Shown here: positions 33,690-45,560 of the stretch, piece after piece
How positions within the stretch are numbered: the stretch's first letter is position 1
How the letters are laid out: each line of letters opens with the position of its first letter
Origin: Cutaneotrichosporon cavernicola
Taxonomy: Eukaryota; Basidiomycota; Tremellomycetes; Trichosporonales; Trichosporonaceae
Length of the DNA stretch: 64,000 nucleotides
Assembly (NCBI RefSeq): GCF_030864355.1
Contig: NC_083395.1
Coordinates: forward strand, 3,100,001 to 3,164,000
Direction of reading: 5' to 3'
The notes under the pieces: generated by a model
What the model saw: the letters and a program-made list of their open reading frames with translations, nothing else
Told to the model about the DNA's origin: nothing
Database searches by the model: none
Program-made: the position numbers and the translations under genes

Positions 33690-34327
33690 CTAGGCGGTGG
33701 AAGAGTACGGCGGCGGCGGGTCCTCGACGTCAAAGAAGGCGATGTGGGTATACGCGCTTCCCTCTGAGTGGCTCGATCCTCCAGAGATGGATCTTGCGAT
33801 GGATCTTGCGCTCTGGCTCTGGCTCTCGGTCTCGGTCTCGATCGCGGTCTCGATCTCGGTCGCGCCCGCCCTTTTTCGACGGCTGGAGTGAGGTGTCACT
33901 GGCTTGGCGGTACACTTGACACACGTGCACTCGGGATACGTTTTCCTCACATTGGCGCGTGTTCGGCGCTCAATGTCATATGGCGGGAGGTTATATATCT
34001 GCCTCGTGACTGAGACTTGGTGTGCCCATTTTGGGACCTCTCGAACGGCCGTGTCTAGGGCTGCGCTGAGCGAGGACCGCCGGGTGTTGGCGGTGATATT
34101 GTCGTCGACATATCGGCGGAGAAGAGCTTGGGCAGTGCTGATGTCAGAGGGGGGATACAAGTGAGACAGCGCTCACAGAGGATCAGGTGCCCGCCTCAAG
34201 TACCGTTGGAGGTCGGATATATCCGCCGCCAACGGCACTGATGGCTGATGTCAGGCTAGTTGGATGGGAGACGTACGAGTTTAGCCAGTGGGAGCGCGAT
34301 GGGGTGTCCGTCTGCGTCGCGGATCAT
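33690..34327 (-). CDS. Unknown protein with PPPPY and Cys motifs, paralogue A
   Basis: I do not recognise this family. Exons 34327-34277, 34244-34177, 34137-33690, with introns of 32 and 39 nt, give 188 aa. The order is: HPIALPLAKL at the N-terminus; a helical core with LTAQALLRRYVDD, SLSAALDTAVREVPKWA and RQIYNLPPYD; a Cys cluster CTCVKC; a Ser/Arg/Glu repeat (ETESQSQSARSIARS); and a C-terminal DPPPPYSSTA. PPxY is the known ligand of WW domains. The same order of motifs appears in the next gene at 35004-35688, so the two look like old tandem duplicates. No signal peptide or membrane segment is seen. The small first exon is the weakest part of the model. Confidence 0.6.
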
Positions 34328-34439
34328 TGTGTGGACAAGAGGTGGGGTACAGCAAGATAGAGTGTGAGAAAAGTGTGGACAAGTAGACAGATGATGGGCA
34401 GCGACTGTTCCCATCACTTGATTTATACGCCACATTTAG

Positions 34440-34471
34440 CGTCGCAGGGTGGCGTACGCCACCCTGCGACG
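34440..34471. repeat. Perfect 32-bp palindrome
   Basis: The arm CGTCGCAGGGTGGCGT is followed at once by its exact reverse complement with no loop. It lies 113 bp upstream of paralogue A. It could bind a dimeric protein or extrude as a cruciform. Confidence 0.95.
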
Positions 34472-34925
34472 GTATCATGTATCATGGTAATATTCCCCGG
34501 ATCCGCGCAGCATCCCCCGACGTCAGTGCGTGTGGGGAAATCGAAGGGACTCGATTCGGGAGTCGCAGCGCAGGCGGTGCGGGAATAGTGATGATGGCAA
34601 CCGGAGGTCATGGTCATGAGATCGATGAGCGATGAGCGATGGCGTGCGAACGATGGCTGCCTGCATGCAATGCCAGCGCTGGGCTGGGTGGCTGAGCGAT
34701 AAGACCCCGTGATGTGGGATGCGGCATTGGGTGTCCAGGCCTGCGCCACATGAGGGGGATGGGTACTGCTTCATCAGTTTTGACGACTCGAAGGGACACG
34801 GCAATGGAGGGCCGTTGCGCATCTCGCTGTTTGTTGGGAGTGTAGTATGAGTCAGTGGCGGACAACGCCAGGTGCGTCAGTGGCGGCTCGCGGCTGGTGT
34901 TTCGGCTTCCAGTCCACGTGTTGAA

Positions 34926-34961
34926 GAATAGTCCATTGTCCATGAATAGTCCATTGTCCAT
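34926..34961. repeat. 18-bp tandem direct repeat, two perfect copies
   Basis: GAATAGTCCATTGTCCAT is present twice head to tail, 42 bp beyond the stop codon of paralogue B. Confidence 0.9.
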
Positions 34962-35003
34962 GCATGATTATACCTGTTGTATTGAATTAGTCCTAGGCGG
35001 AGC

Positions 35004-35688
35004 CTAAACGAGGAACGGTGATGGTGGCCCTTGCCCTTGTCCTTGTGACTCTCGCTCTCGCCCTGGCCAAGGACACACTTGGGCAGTATCCATATCGTTT
35101 GCCATCGGGACGCCGAGTGCGCTGAGTGCGTCCTCTGCATCTCTCCCCGCCGCATAGAGAGACGAGTTGACGCCGGCCTCGGATGCGAGACGATGTGCGA
35201 GGAGGCGCGACAACCCGACATTAGCCTCGGCGGGTAAATACGGTGGTGGCGGGGCTGTGCTAGCCTCCCGGGCGTCGACGGCAGCCGCAGCCGCAGCGTG
35301 GTATGTACACGGACAAGAGGACCGTGTGGTTTTACTTGGATTGCAAAGTAATCCAAATGTCTTGTTCACGGCGCGAAACTCTGCGGCGAATTCCGGAAAC
35401 TCGCCCTCGAGCTTATGTAGAGTAGCTTCGAGAGCTGGGCGGCCACGTCTCGTCACGCCTTGCCAGCGGATATATGCCGAGAGAACCGAGAGGACGTAGG
35501 GGGGATAACTTGTGGCTCGGCGGGTATGGAGGAGTTGCCGGACGCGTACCTCGTCTAGTTCATCATGAGAGACTTTGTGTGTCTGCGTCAGGTCAGCGGG
35601 GTTTGGAAGGGCTTACGTCTCGCCGAGAATGGGTGACGGGGAGGGCGATGGCGCGCGCAATGTCCGAGAGGGTGAGTTTGAGTGGCAT
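35004..35688 (-). CDS. Unknown protein with PPPPY and Cys motifs, paralogue B
   Basis: I do not recognise this family. Exons 35688-35617 and 35582-35004, with a 34-nt intron, give 216 aa. The N-terminus MPLKLTLSDIARAIALPV recalls PIALPLAKL of its neighbour. The core contains VRQLLHTRRA, YVLSVLSAYIRWQGV and ALEATLHKLEGEFPEFAAEF, followed by NKTFGLL. The pattern of Leu, Glu, Pro and aromatic residues matches paralogue A (SLSAALDTAVREVPKWA, then RQIYNL). A Cys motif (SCPCTYH) and APPPPYLPAE follow. Same strand and similar exon structure support tandem duplication with strong divergence. It could act as an adaptor for a WW-domain protein, but that is only suggested by the PPxY motif. Confidence 0.6.
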
Positions 35689-36389
35689 GGCGTGGGTATG
35701 GGTATGGGGATATTGAAGAAGAGGGGCGACGCCTATATGGGCGCGCAGTCGATCGAGAGCCGAGGTGTGGAGTGGTAGTACTCGGGATGGAGGATGAGAA
35801 GAGTAGCGGGAGGAGGTGGATGGCGTAGATGGCGTCGACGGGGCGCGGGGTGGCCGGATGGCCAGTGTCTGGCCGTTTTAGTATTGCACTCCAAGATGTG
35901 AGACTCAAGACCACCAAGACTAGTACTAGTTTACATGAGAGAGGAAGGGGTGATTGTTGCAAGTCGGGACAGGAACCTTTGGTAAACCCTTTACAGCTCC
36001 GCGCCGCCTGTCAAATCATCTCTGTCCTCGATCAAAGTTCCGGGACGCGTGCCCGTTGATGAACGCCACTGCAAGGCGGCCCTGCGTTGGTCCGTATGCC
36101 ATCGCGCGGCCTTCACTGTGCGATGTGCATGCGTCCTGAGTGCATGGATGGGAATGTCTTTCGGGAATGGTGGCGTTTTTCTCGGGTTGTCGGGCCGTGG
36201 GCAGGACCAGTGTAATAATCTCACATTACCGCATGACGCGTTATCTCACGTTTTCCAGCTTGCATACAACGTGAAATGTGATCGACCTCGGGTCATGGAA
36301 CAGAATACAGAATCCCTGCATGAGGAATGTTGGGATATTATGACTACTGTAACCACGAGTGTCCATTCTCATCCACCCAGTCCAACAAA
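35689..36389. other. Intergenic region, no gene seen
   Basis: Lies upstream of paralogue B and downstream of the amine oxidase gene. Open frames reaching into it are antisense continuations of the oxidase reading. Confidence 0.5.
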
Positions 36390-38157
36390 CTACGACTTGG
36401 TTTGCATCACGGCGTGGCGACGAGGCGACCCACCACGCCCCCGTCCCCGTCCGCTCTTCACACCCCGTCTCTTGATGGTCGTCTCGGTCTGCTCGCAAGT
36501 CGTAACGGCCTCATACACCGTCGCGTCGGGACACGTTCCCCCCAGACAAGCCGTGATTGCCTCGGCAGACAAAATGCCCTGCTCCCAAGCACCCTGGACG
36601 TATCCGAATGCCTCCGCCGACGTCGCCTCTCCCGAGAAATGGAGCCAACTGTGTCCCCCACCAATCGGTTGGCCGAGGTTGGCGTGGTGTTGGTCCAGAG
36701 CGCCGAGGGGCCAGTTCGAATACGATCCGCGGAAGAGGGGATCAATCGTCCAGCGCGGCACGACGATATCTTTTGGCTCGGGCACATCGTCGTACATCTC
36801 CCTCAGGACGCCCATGACTTCTTCAGTGATCTCGGCATCGGAGAGATACTCGTTGCGACGCCCAAAGTCGCCAGTCGCCGTTACCATCAGGACGTTGTTG
36901 GTCGTGTTTTGCGGCAAGTAGCCGGCCGCATTGATGTTTTGCCACACGGCGTAGCGGCCGCGCTTGTCGGGGTCGGCGTACATGATAAACTTATTGATTA
37001 GCAGGGACGTTGGGAGAGTCTTACCTCTGAATCACCCCAGAACTGCTTGTCGAACAAGATGAAGATCTGGCGTTAATTCAAGCACAACTAAAGCAAAAAC
37101 TGACTTTCTGGTACGTCGCCATGGCAAACGTAAATATGGCCTCCTTCTTCCAGTCGGGCAGGCGGGGAACCCACTGCACGTCCTGGTGCTGGAGCACGCC
37201 AACGCTCAAGGTGGATACGACGTGCGGTGCAGCAAACACCCCCTTGTCGGTGTGTACGACAATCTCAGGTGCACCCTCCCGCTTGGTGTTGCTCCCGTCT
37301 CTGTTTACAATAGCCGAGTAGTCGATGGTCCGCACCGTCGTCTCCAGACGTAATCGCTCGTCGTCGAGATCTTGCCCGAAAATCTCACGCGCCTCCTGTA
37401 CAAAAATGTACTTGTATCCCCTGGCATCAGTCTTGTCCAAATCCGGGCATACCTAGGGTCAATGACAAAGTCGTCGCGCTCATTCTCGATGCCAGCCTCC
37501 TGGGAGAACGCGTTGGCAAAGCTGCTCTCCTCGGGCGTTTGGGCAAACGTAAAGTCAATGTTCCAGTATTCGTACGCCCACTGGAGGGGGTTGACGGGGA
37601 TCCAGTCCATGATCGACGTGGCGACGCGTACCGAGATATCCACGAGTGACTGGTTCGTGCGCCAGTCTGGGATCAGCGAAGTCTCGTCTCATCTGCTTAC
37701 CAGAATACCCCGGCGCATTCTCAAGAAAGTTATCGTATCCACTCATGAATTCGGCCTCTTCGTCCTCATTCAAAAACCTGCCTCTCTGGCCATCCGCCTC
37801 AATCCCCATTCCCTCAAACCACACCGAATCCGAGTAATTCGTCGGAGTCGTCTTGAGGCCCCACTTGTTCGCCATCTCAAGAATGGGTTCTTTGCCTGGG
37901 CCCTGGATCCAATTACATCCTTTCTCCACTACCACATCACCAGTGGACGAGTGTAGAGTCTCCGTGTATGCCCGTCCGCCGAGTTGATCGCGGGCCTCGA
38001 TAAGTACAAAGTCGGTGATGTTTTGGGCTTGGAGGGCACGGGAGAGTGAGATACCGGTGATGCCGCCGCCGATGATTAGGACTTGGGCGTGGCGTACGTC
38101 CTCAGAGGCGGAGACGAGGCCAAGCGCGGCGAGGGCGAGAATTGAAGTTCGGCGCAT
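36390..38157 (-). CDS. Secreted FAD-dependent polyamine oxidase
   Basis: Flavin amine oxidases of this type oxidise spermine, spermidine or their acetyl forms and release hydrogen peroxide. Exons: 38157-37701, 37666-37453, 37420-37105, 37066-37025, 36989-36390 (introns 32-38 nt), giving 542 aa. A signal peptide is visible (MRRTSILALAALGLVSAS). The dinucleotide-binding fold VLIIGGGITGISLSRAL follows near residue 26, then LIEARDQLGGRAYT. The FAD-contact region near the end reads HSWLHFSGEATSAEAFGYVQ. VEKGCNWIQGPGKEPILEMA fits the fungal polyamine oxidase subgroup. The tail is basic (RRGVKSGRGRGRGGSPRR). Secretion is inferred from the leader; the closest relatives may instead be Fms1-like oxidases. 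Confidence 0.88.
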
Positions 38158-38610
38158 GGTGGGTGGGGGTGGGAGAGTCTGTTCATTGTCTTGGCCCCCT
38201 TCAAGTACTCTTCTGTCTTGTCTGACGATGTACACAACCTTGTCAGCGGTGCGAGGATGACGCCACCCAGTGTGGGGGCGAGACGCAGGAGAAGAAGTCA
38301 GGCACAACTGTTCCGCCTAATCGGTGTTTCTTGTTTCGGACCGCATTCAGCCGCACGCAATGGCCTACTGGAGCCCACCTTGACCGCGTGGAGCGCTATG
38401 CCGTATCCGGCATTCCGCGATTTTAGTGCCCAAAAGTGTGAAGCTTAACAGTTCTGCTCAACTTGTTCTGCACAACCCATAGAGGCCGAAACAAACCCCA
38501 CCGGCCAGTGGCCACGCGCCCACATGGACAGAGGTCACGCGACTCACGTCAGTACGTACCGCACTTGCCTCGCTACATGCGTCTCGCTACATGTGTCTCA
38601 TCTCGGCTAC
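38158..38610. other. Intergenic region, no gene seen
   Basis: Separates the amine oxidase start from the 3' end of PRP17, both on the minus strand. It must hold the oxidase promoter. No clear motif noted. Confidence 0.45.
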
Positions 38611-40550
38611 TCATGCCCACAACTTGATCAACCCGTCCCACGAAGCCGTGATCACCTTGGACTGGTACGTCAGCATCCAATTGTCAATTCAATGCCCAGC
38701 CTACTCACATGCTCGTTTGGCAGCCAGCAGTGGTCAATCACGACCTGCTTGTGCGCACGCAGCCGCTTCTCGATGCGGCCCGTCTTCCAGTCCCAGAACA
38801 CCAGGTCGCCGCCGCCCGTACCCGACGAGATGTACTTGCCATCCGGCGAGAAGTTGATCGCGCATGCGTACCCCGCGATCGTGTGTCCGGCAAAACGCTT
38901 CTTCTTGTTTTGCCGGAACGCCCCGTCCGCAGAGTAGACGAGGATCTGGTTGTCGAGCGACTGCGCGGCCACCCACTTGTCTGGTTATCAGCACTGGCGT
39001 TGGACACGACTCACTCCCTGGGTGCTTGGCCACCGACGGCATCGAGTGCATGTACGGCTCGGCGATGTACTTGATGACAACAGGAATGTCAAAGTCCCAC
39101 CCGCGGATTGTCTTGTCGTCCGACGTCGTCATGAAGCGGCGGTTGTTGTCAACAAACGTGATCGTGTTGACAGGCCCAAGGTGCTGGTCGTACGTCTGCA
39201 CAATCTCGTGCGAGCGGATATCCCATTGCAGAATCTTCTTGTCCTGCATGCCGGCGAGGAAGATGTTTTGCCTGTCAGCTTCTGGGTGGAACTTGACGAC
39301 GTTGGCGAGTTTGCCCGTCGAGAAGCGCGAGATGACCTTGCCGGTCTCCGTGTCCCACAACTTGACAGAGCGGTCGTACGAGGATGACAGGAAGCGCTCG
39401 CCCTTGCGATCGAACGCCACGTCCTTGACAGCCTGCGAGTGGCCCATAAACGTTCGCAAGCAGTTACCCTCGTGGTAAACGTCCCAGAGCTTGATCTTCG
39501 TGTCCATACTCCCCGAGAGCAGGAGGTGGCCACTGCGGGGGAAGAGGCGGATGGCCGATACGCCCTTGGTGTGGCCCGTCCAGGTATGGATACAGTTGCC
39601 GTCTGGCACATATGCGTTGGGTGGTGGCGTCCCTTCTGTTGGGTTGAGCTTGACGTCGACGTCGGTCGGGATGTGCAGGTACGACCGTCCAGCGTAGTCG
39701 TACAGCTCTTTACCGTGGAACGTCGACTTCTCCTCGGTCGACTGCTTCATCTTCTCCTGCGCAGTGGCCTTGGCATCCTCGCGGCGCTTCTTCTCGATAC
39801 GCCATTCCTCATCCTCCTCCTCTTCTTCCTCGGCCATCGCGACCTCGTCCTTGGGCTCGTCGTACCCAGCCCACGGGCCCATGTAAGCGTCAACGCCGTC
39901 GACGACGCTCGCGTCGCCCTTGCCCGCGCGTTTCCTCTTGACCGCCTTACGCTGTGCCTTTGATGGCCTCAGCGTGTCAATCAAGTTGAACCCATTCGTC
40001 GCTGCCGTCTCCGCCGACCCGATCAACGCGCCGTTGCCCGCGACGGAGGGGTCGTACGCGTAGCCGTGGACGTCGAATGTCCGCTTCTGGCGCTCAAACT
40101 CGTACGTGTCCATCACCTGCTCCTCGACATGGCCTGCGAGTTAGCGCGCATCCATGTGCTGAAAGCTTTACCAGCAACCGAGTTCATGCCCTTGTTCTTG
40201 GACTGATTGAACGGGTCTTCTGGCCCTTGGACGGGCTTGGTCATGTCCTCGTACCGGAGGTTTACGTTGACGACCTGGTCCGTTGGGCGCGCGATCACGG
40301 CGTTTGAGACAGCATTGGGGTCCTCTGCCAGAACATCTGGTGCCGAGGTAACGTCGAGCTTGGTCGCAACCTTTGATGCCTTGAGTTGCCTCACGGAAGA
40401 GAGTCCAAAGGCATCCTCGCGCGTCTGAGCCTCGAGCTCGTCGTCATTATCGTCCACATCGTCGACGGCGCTGACGGTAGTCTTCAAGGTCGAGGGTCCT
40501 GGTGCGTCCTCATCATCGGATGAGGCGTATCCAGCCAGGAGGGCAGACAT
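38611..40550 (-). CDS. PRP17: Pre-mRNA splicing factor Prp17/Cdc40 (WD40)
   Basis: Prp17 is a spliceosome protein for the second catalytic step. Exons: 40550-40172, 40133-39015, 38980-38709, 38661-38611 (introns 38, 34, 47 nt), giving 606 aa. The N-terminus starts MSALLAGYASSDDED, as in orthologues. The region VEEQVMDTYEFERQKRTFDV follows intron 1. Seven WD40 repeats fill the C-terminal half: CIHTWTGHTKGVSAIRLFP, LLSGSMDTKIKLWDVY, FLSSSYDRSVKLWDTETGK, IFLAGMQDKKILQWDIR, FMTTSDDKTIRGWDFDIP, YISSGTGGGDLVFWDWKTG and a last blade ending SWDGLIKLWA. The tiny last exon (51 nt) supplies that final strand, so the full ring is only visible after splicing. Confidence 0.95.
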
Positions 40551-41158
40551 GGCGGGTGGTGGGTTGATGGAGGTGAGTTAGGTGGCCAATTGATGTTGGT
40601 GCTTGTCTTGATGCCTTCATGTTGCGCAGAAATCTAGCAGGCCTAAACCTTATACCACGTGACATAATCGTGGAAGTTAGGCTCTTTATGGGTTCATCCA
40701 GCTGATTTCTAGTTAACAAGCCTAACTTTGAAGCCGAGATGCCGAGCCAGCGGAGATGACCGAATATTAATCGAATGTTAAGACCCAGTTAATACCGGTT
40801 GTTACGTTGAAGATAGGATTAGGACCTTCCTCTGTACTCTGGTAACTGCTTTAGCCGGATGATTGATGACAAGCTGGGCAAATTGGCAGGACAGTTCAAA
40901 GGCACACTGGAATCACGGATACACGAGTTCACCGAGCTCATCGATCATCGGCCACCGCTGACCTCGCTCTCCCTCTGTTGCACATCTTACCGGCCATTCT
41001 GTCACCGCGCTTTGTCAACATCCCCCAAATCCCCACAACATCTCCGACTCTCATCATCACTCCTCACCTGTTTTAAGCTCTTCTTCCCCACACGCGCTCA
41101 TACCGAGACTCGTCTTCCCTCTCTCCAGCTCACCCTTCCCTTCACCAACACCACAACA
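40551..41158. promoter_or_regulatory. Divergent promoter region of PRP17 and the nitronate monooxygenase
   Basis: A 608-bp gap. A CCACGTGA E-box lies at 40655-40662, about 105 bp from PRP17. The part near 41159 is pyrimidine rich and ends CACCACAACA just before the start codon, a favourable context for translation. Confidence 0.5.
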
Positions 41159-42533
<1,375 letters not shown>

Positions 42534-43385
42534 GCTGTGGTAGAGCACCGCGAGATGGTTGTTGTCGGATATAGCATTAGAAGGAATAACAGTCTTGACA
42601 CACAGCAGAGTTGTGAGATGATTTTGGTCAAACTTGTCCAGATATATTGAGTTTCGGGAGGAGACCTTTTTGGGATGGACAAGGAGGTGTGGCCATTACC
42701 GCCGTTGAGGGGAGACTGGGTATCTCGCATTGCGCGCTGGTGAGTGAGAGAAAGGAGCGGAGAAGCACACAGAGTGCGGCATGGGCGGCATGGCCTGGAG
42801 TGAGGCGATGGCATGAGTCTCAAGCTCCTTGGGACTTTGAGAAGAAGCAAGCATACAGATTGAGCGTCATGAGATGTGAGAGTGATGCGGGAGTGAGGAT
42901 TGATAAGTAATAGTTATACTTGAAAGAGGTGGAGAGGTGGAGAGGTGGAGAGGTGGAGAGGTGGAGAGGTGGAGAGGTGGAGAGGTGGAGAGGTGGAGAG
43001 GTGGAGAGGTGGAGAGGTGGAGAGGTGGAGAGGTGGAGAGGTGGAGAGGTGGAGAGGTGGAGAGGTGGAGAGGTGGAGAGGTGGAGAGGTGGAGGGGAGG
43101 AGTTTGAAGGGGCTTTGTCCCTCTCTCAACCCCTTTACCAAAGCCCATCCCTAGGCTGACCGTCCAACGCATCGTTGACACATCGACATCTCGCTCCTCC
43201 TCCTTCCTTCCCTCTTCCTTCTTCTCCATCACCCATCTCGTTCTATCATCTCTACTCTTCATCACTGATACCTAACTTCCCTCCCCTCCATTGTATCCTG
43301 CCATCTGCTCTTTCCAACCCCGTTCTCACCCTGGTCAAACCCTCCGTTTGCCACCCCTTTTCTCCTAGACCGCCGCCCACCAACC
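42534..43385. other. Intergenic region containing a minisatellite
   Basis: 852 bp between two plus-strand genes. The GAGGTGGA minisatellite occupies 42926-43094. The stretch before 43386 is pyrimidine rich and promoter-like. Open frames on both strands here are read-through of the repeat. Confidence 0.6.
42926..43094. repeat. 8-bp minisatellite GAGGTGGA, about 21 copies
   Basis: An almost perfect array of about 169 bp, purine-only on the plus strand except for one T per unit. It encodes apparent open frames on both strands with a repeating eight-residue pattern. These are artefacts of a unit length not divisible by three. Confidence 0.95.
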
Positions 43386-45235
43386 ATGAGCCCTCATGGT
43401 GCGGGCGGCGTCCTGCCTCTTGCAGGCCTACCGAGGTCGAACGGCTGGGCTCATGGGCCCAACCCTCCAGCTCCTCCAACTGTCTCGACCGAATACGACT
43501 ACGGCGACGAGTCGGACGATCCAGATGGTCTTACCGACGACGCAGCCGAGCTCGACGATCTGACGCCGGGGACCAAGAAGCGCAAGGGCCCTGTCCCGGT
43601 CGTACCCGGCAGTGAGGCTGACGTCGACTCTGGCCGGGACGGGCTCGACCGGAACCCGCCCCGTTCTGCGCGCGAGGACAACGAGGGCACACCACGCGTC
43701 CCTGTGCGGCGCCTTCCTCGGTCGAGCGGCGCAACGCTGGCAGCCCAGCGTCGTGCGCTTTTCCATAAGCGCAAGGGCGTGCTCGTCGCGCTCTATTGCG
43801 CTGCCCAAGCCGCCTATGACGCCGCCAACCCGCGCCCTCTGACGCCGACGTCGGCCACGTCGACTGACAAGAAGGACGCCAACATCTCGTCCAAATCTGG
43901 GTCAAAGGGCAAGAAGGACACATCGGGCAACACGTCACCGACCAAGAGCGGCACGGCGTCGCCTGTGACTGCGACTCCTACGGCAAGCAGATCCGGCCTG
44001 CCCGACGTTGCGGCGTTCGAACGCCTGCTTCCCGCACTTGAAGACGTGGTTGTGTGGCCGCCCGACGCCCCCAGCTGGCGCGAGGGTGACGATGCCGCGC
44101 GCCCCGTTCCTCGTCGCTCCCTTGAACGATGGCGCACTGGCTTTGCGCGACGCAAACGTCAGCGCACGGACCGCGTCCCGGTCCACCGTGGAGGTTGGAT
44201 TCCGGAAGGCAGTTTTGAGCTCGACATCAGTTGCGAGGGTGAGTGGTACTAGGCTGTACCAGAGTGTCTGGGATGTGGGAAGAGAGATCCGCGCTGCGTG
44301 GCGTGTTCTCTCACTGGGTCTCGCAGACGGCAGGATATCGCAATGGACCATCGCTCGCTCTGCCTCACCCGCTGACACGAAGCGTCGACGCGTGCACGTA
44401 ACCGCGCTCGCGAGCGTGTGGCATTACTGCGGCTTGCCGAGCAGCTGCGTGCCCTGGTCCTTGCCTGCAACAAGATCCCCTCAGCGTCTGAGCCCGTGAG
44501 CCCGCCACCCACTCCTCCGGCTACCGAATCACCAGCTCAGAAGCCTCCCCTATCGCCGAAGAAGAATACCAAGAAGAAGAAGAAGAAGCGCACGACGTTG
44601 GCCAACGAGGGCAACCCGCACCATGTGGACAAGTGTGAGTGCCATGCTGCAGTGTCAATCTCCCGTGTCGTTCTCCACCTTCTTGATGTTCTCCCTGCTT
44701 GGACACCGTGAGCGCTCAAAATGCGCGTTGTCCTTGACCGTGCACGGGCACACGTGGAAGATTGACAACCTCGACTCGGGTGCGCCAGCTCACACCAGAC
44801 CGCCCCTCGCGTCCGATCCCGACAACGAACCCCTACGAACCGTGGCCTGGCCACGCATCCCTCCTGTTTCCCCCCTCGATGCGCGTACTAGCGGCGCGAC
44901 CAGGTGGCAAGGACCAGCGCCCTGGCGAAGACGAGTACATCTGTTGGTCGTGCCAGTACTCGCTGTTCTACGGGCCCGAGGCACTGCGGAAGCAGGCGGT
45001 GCGGCAGCGCCGTGCCGAACTCAAGAGGCGCGAGAAGCTTAAGGCGCGCGCGAGAGAGGTGGCAACAGGCACGCGCCCTTATCGCCCCGGCGGCGACGAT
45101 GACGATGACGACTACGACGATGAGGAGGATGAGGAGGACGATGACGACGACGTGTGCGAGGGTCGCTGCAGCTGCGGCCGCGCGCTGCCCAAGTGCGAGG
45201 AGGACAAGCCACCGGACAAGGACGCAGGAGGCTAG
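43386..45235 (+). CDS. Uncharacterised protein with C-terminal CxxC/Cys-rich region
   Basis: I do not recognise a named family. Exons 43386-44238, 44383-44634, 44799-45235 (introns 144 and 164 nt) give 513 aa. The N-terminus is acidic and disordered. A basic helix (AQRRALFHKRKGVLVALYCA) starts a conserved-looking core, with AAFERLLPALEDVVVWPP and FELDISCEASTRARNRARER, then LLRLAEQLRALVLACNKIP. A Lys run (KKNTKKKKKKR) may be a nuclear signal. The C-terminal part reads NPYEPWPGHASLLFPPSMRV, then EYICWSCQYSLFYGPEALRK, a basic helix, a long Asp/Glu run and CEGRCSCGRALPKC. The CxxC pairs could bind zinc. Intron 1 was chosen because it removes a stop and keeps the frame. Function unknown. Confidence 0.65.
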
Positions 45236-45266
45236 GCTCGGCTTGAGACCCGATAGCATGGCGCAA

Positions 45267-45560
45267 CTAAGCCAACTTCGGGTCTCGGTGGCCTGGCCCA
45301 CCCATCTGGGTGGCTGGGAAGAGGCGGTGGAGGAGCGGGGAGTGCGTGGCGCGCAACGGCGCGGTATTTGGTGTGGAGATGTCGGTGTTGGTGTCGGTGT
45401 CGGTGTTTGCCGACGGCTTCGTGCTGAGGAGGAGGTTGCGGAGGAGGTATGCGGAGGCGAAGGAGGCGTGTGTTATGTCGGTAGCGTCGGAGGAGAGCGT
45501 AGGAGCGTCGAGCGGGCCGGAAGAGGAGCGGCGTACAATCCACTCATTCATCATTCTCAT
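45267..45560 (-). CDS. Possible small protein of unknown function (97 aa)
   Basis: An uninterrupted frame from ATG 45560 to the stop at 45267, 31 bp beyond the preceding convergent gene. Third codon positions are mostly C, as in real genes here. The sequence contains an aliphatic helix (FASAYLLRNLLL) and a Thr/Asp repeat (TDTDTNTD). No family is recognised. It may be a stand-alone small gene, a last exon, or chance. Confidence 0.3.
   Translation of the reverse strand: MRMMNEWIVRRSSSGPLDAPTLSSDATDITHASFASAYLLRNLLLSTKPSANTDTDTNTDISTPNTAPLRATHSPLLHRLFPATQMGGPGHRDPKLA

Larger units (their letters stand above)
34328..35003. other. Intergenic region between the paralogues, with palindrome and direct repeat
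   Basis: No gene is seen. It contains the perfect palindrome at 34440-34471 and an 18-bp tandem direct repeat at 34926-34961. Confidence 0.55.

Noticed and set aside
42867..43265. Repetitive proteins on both strands (PPLHLSTS and RWRGGEVE patterns)
   Set aside because: Produced by the 8-bp minisatellite; a unit not divisible by three with no stops opens all frames.
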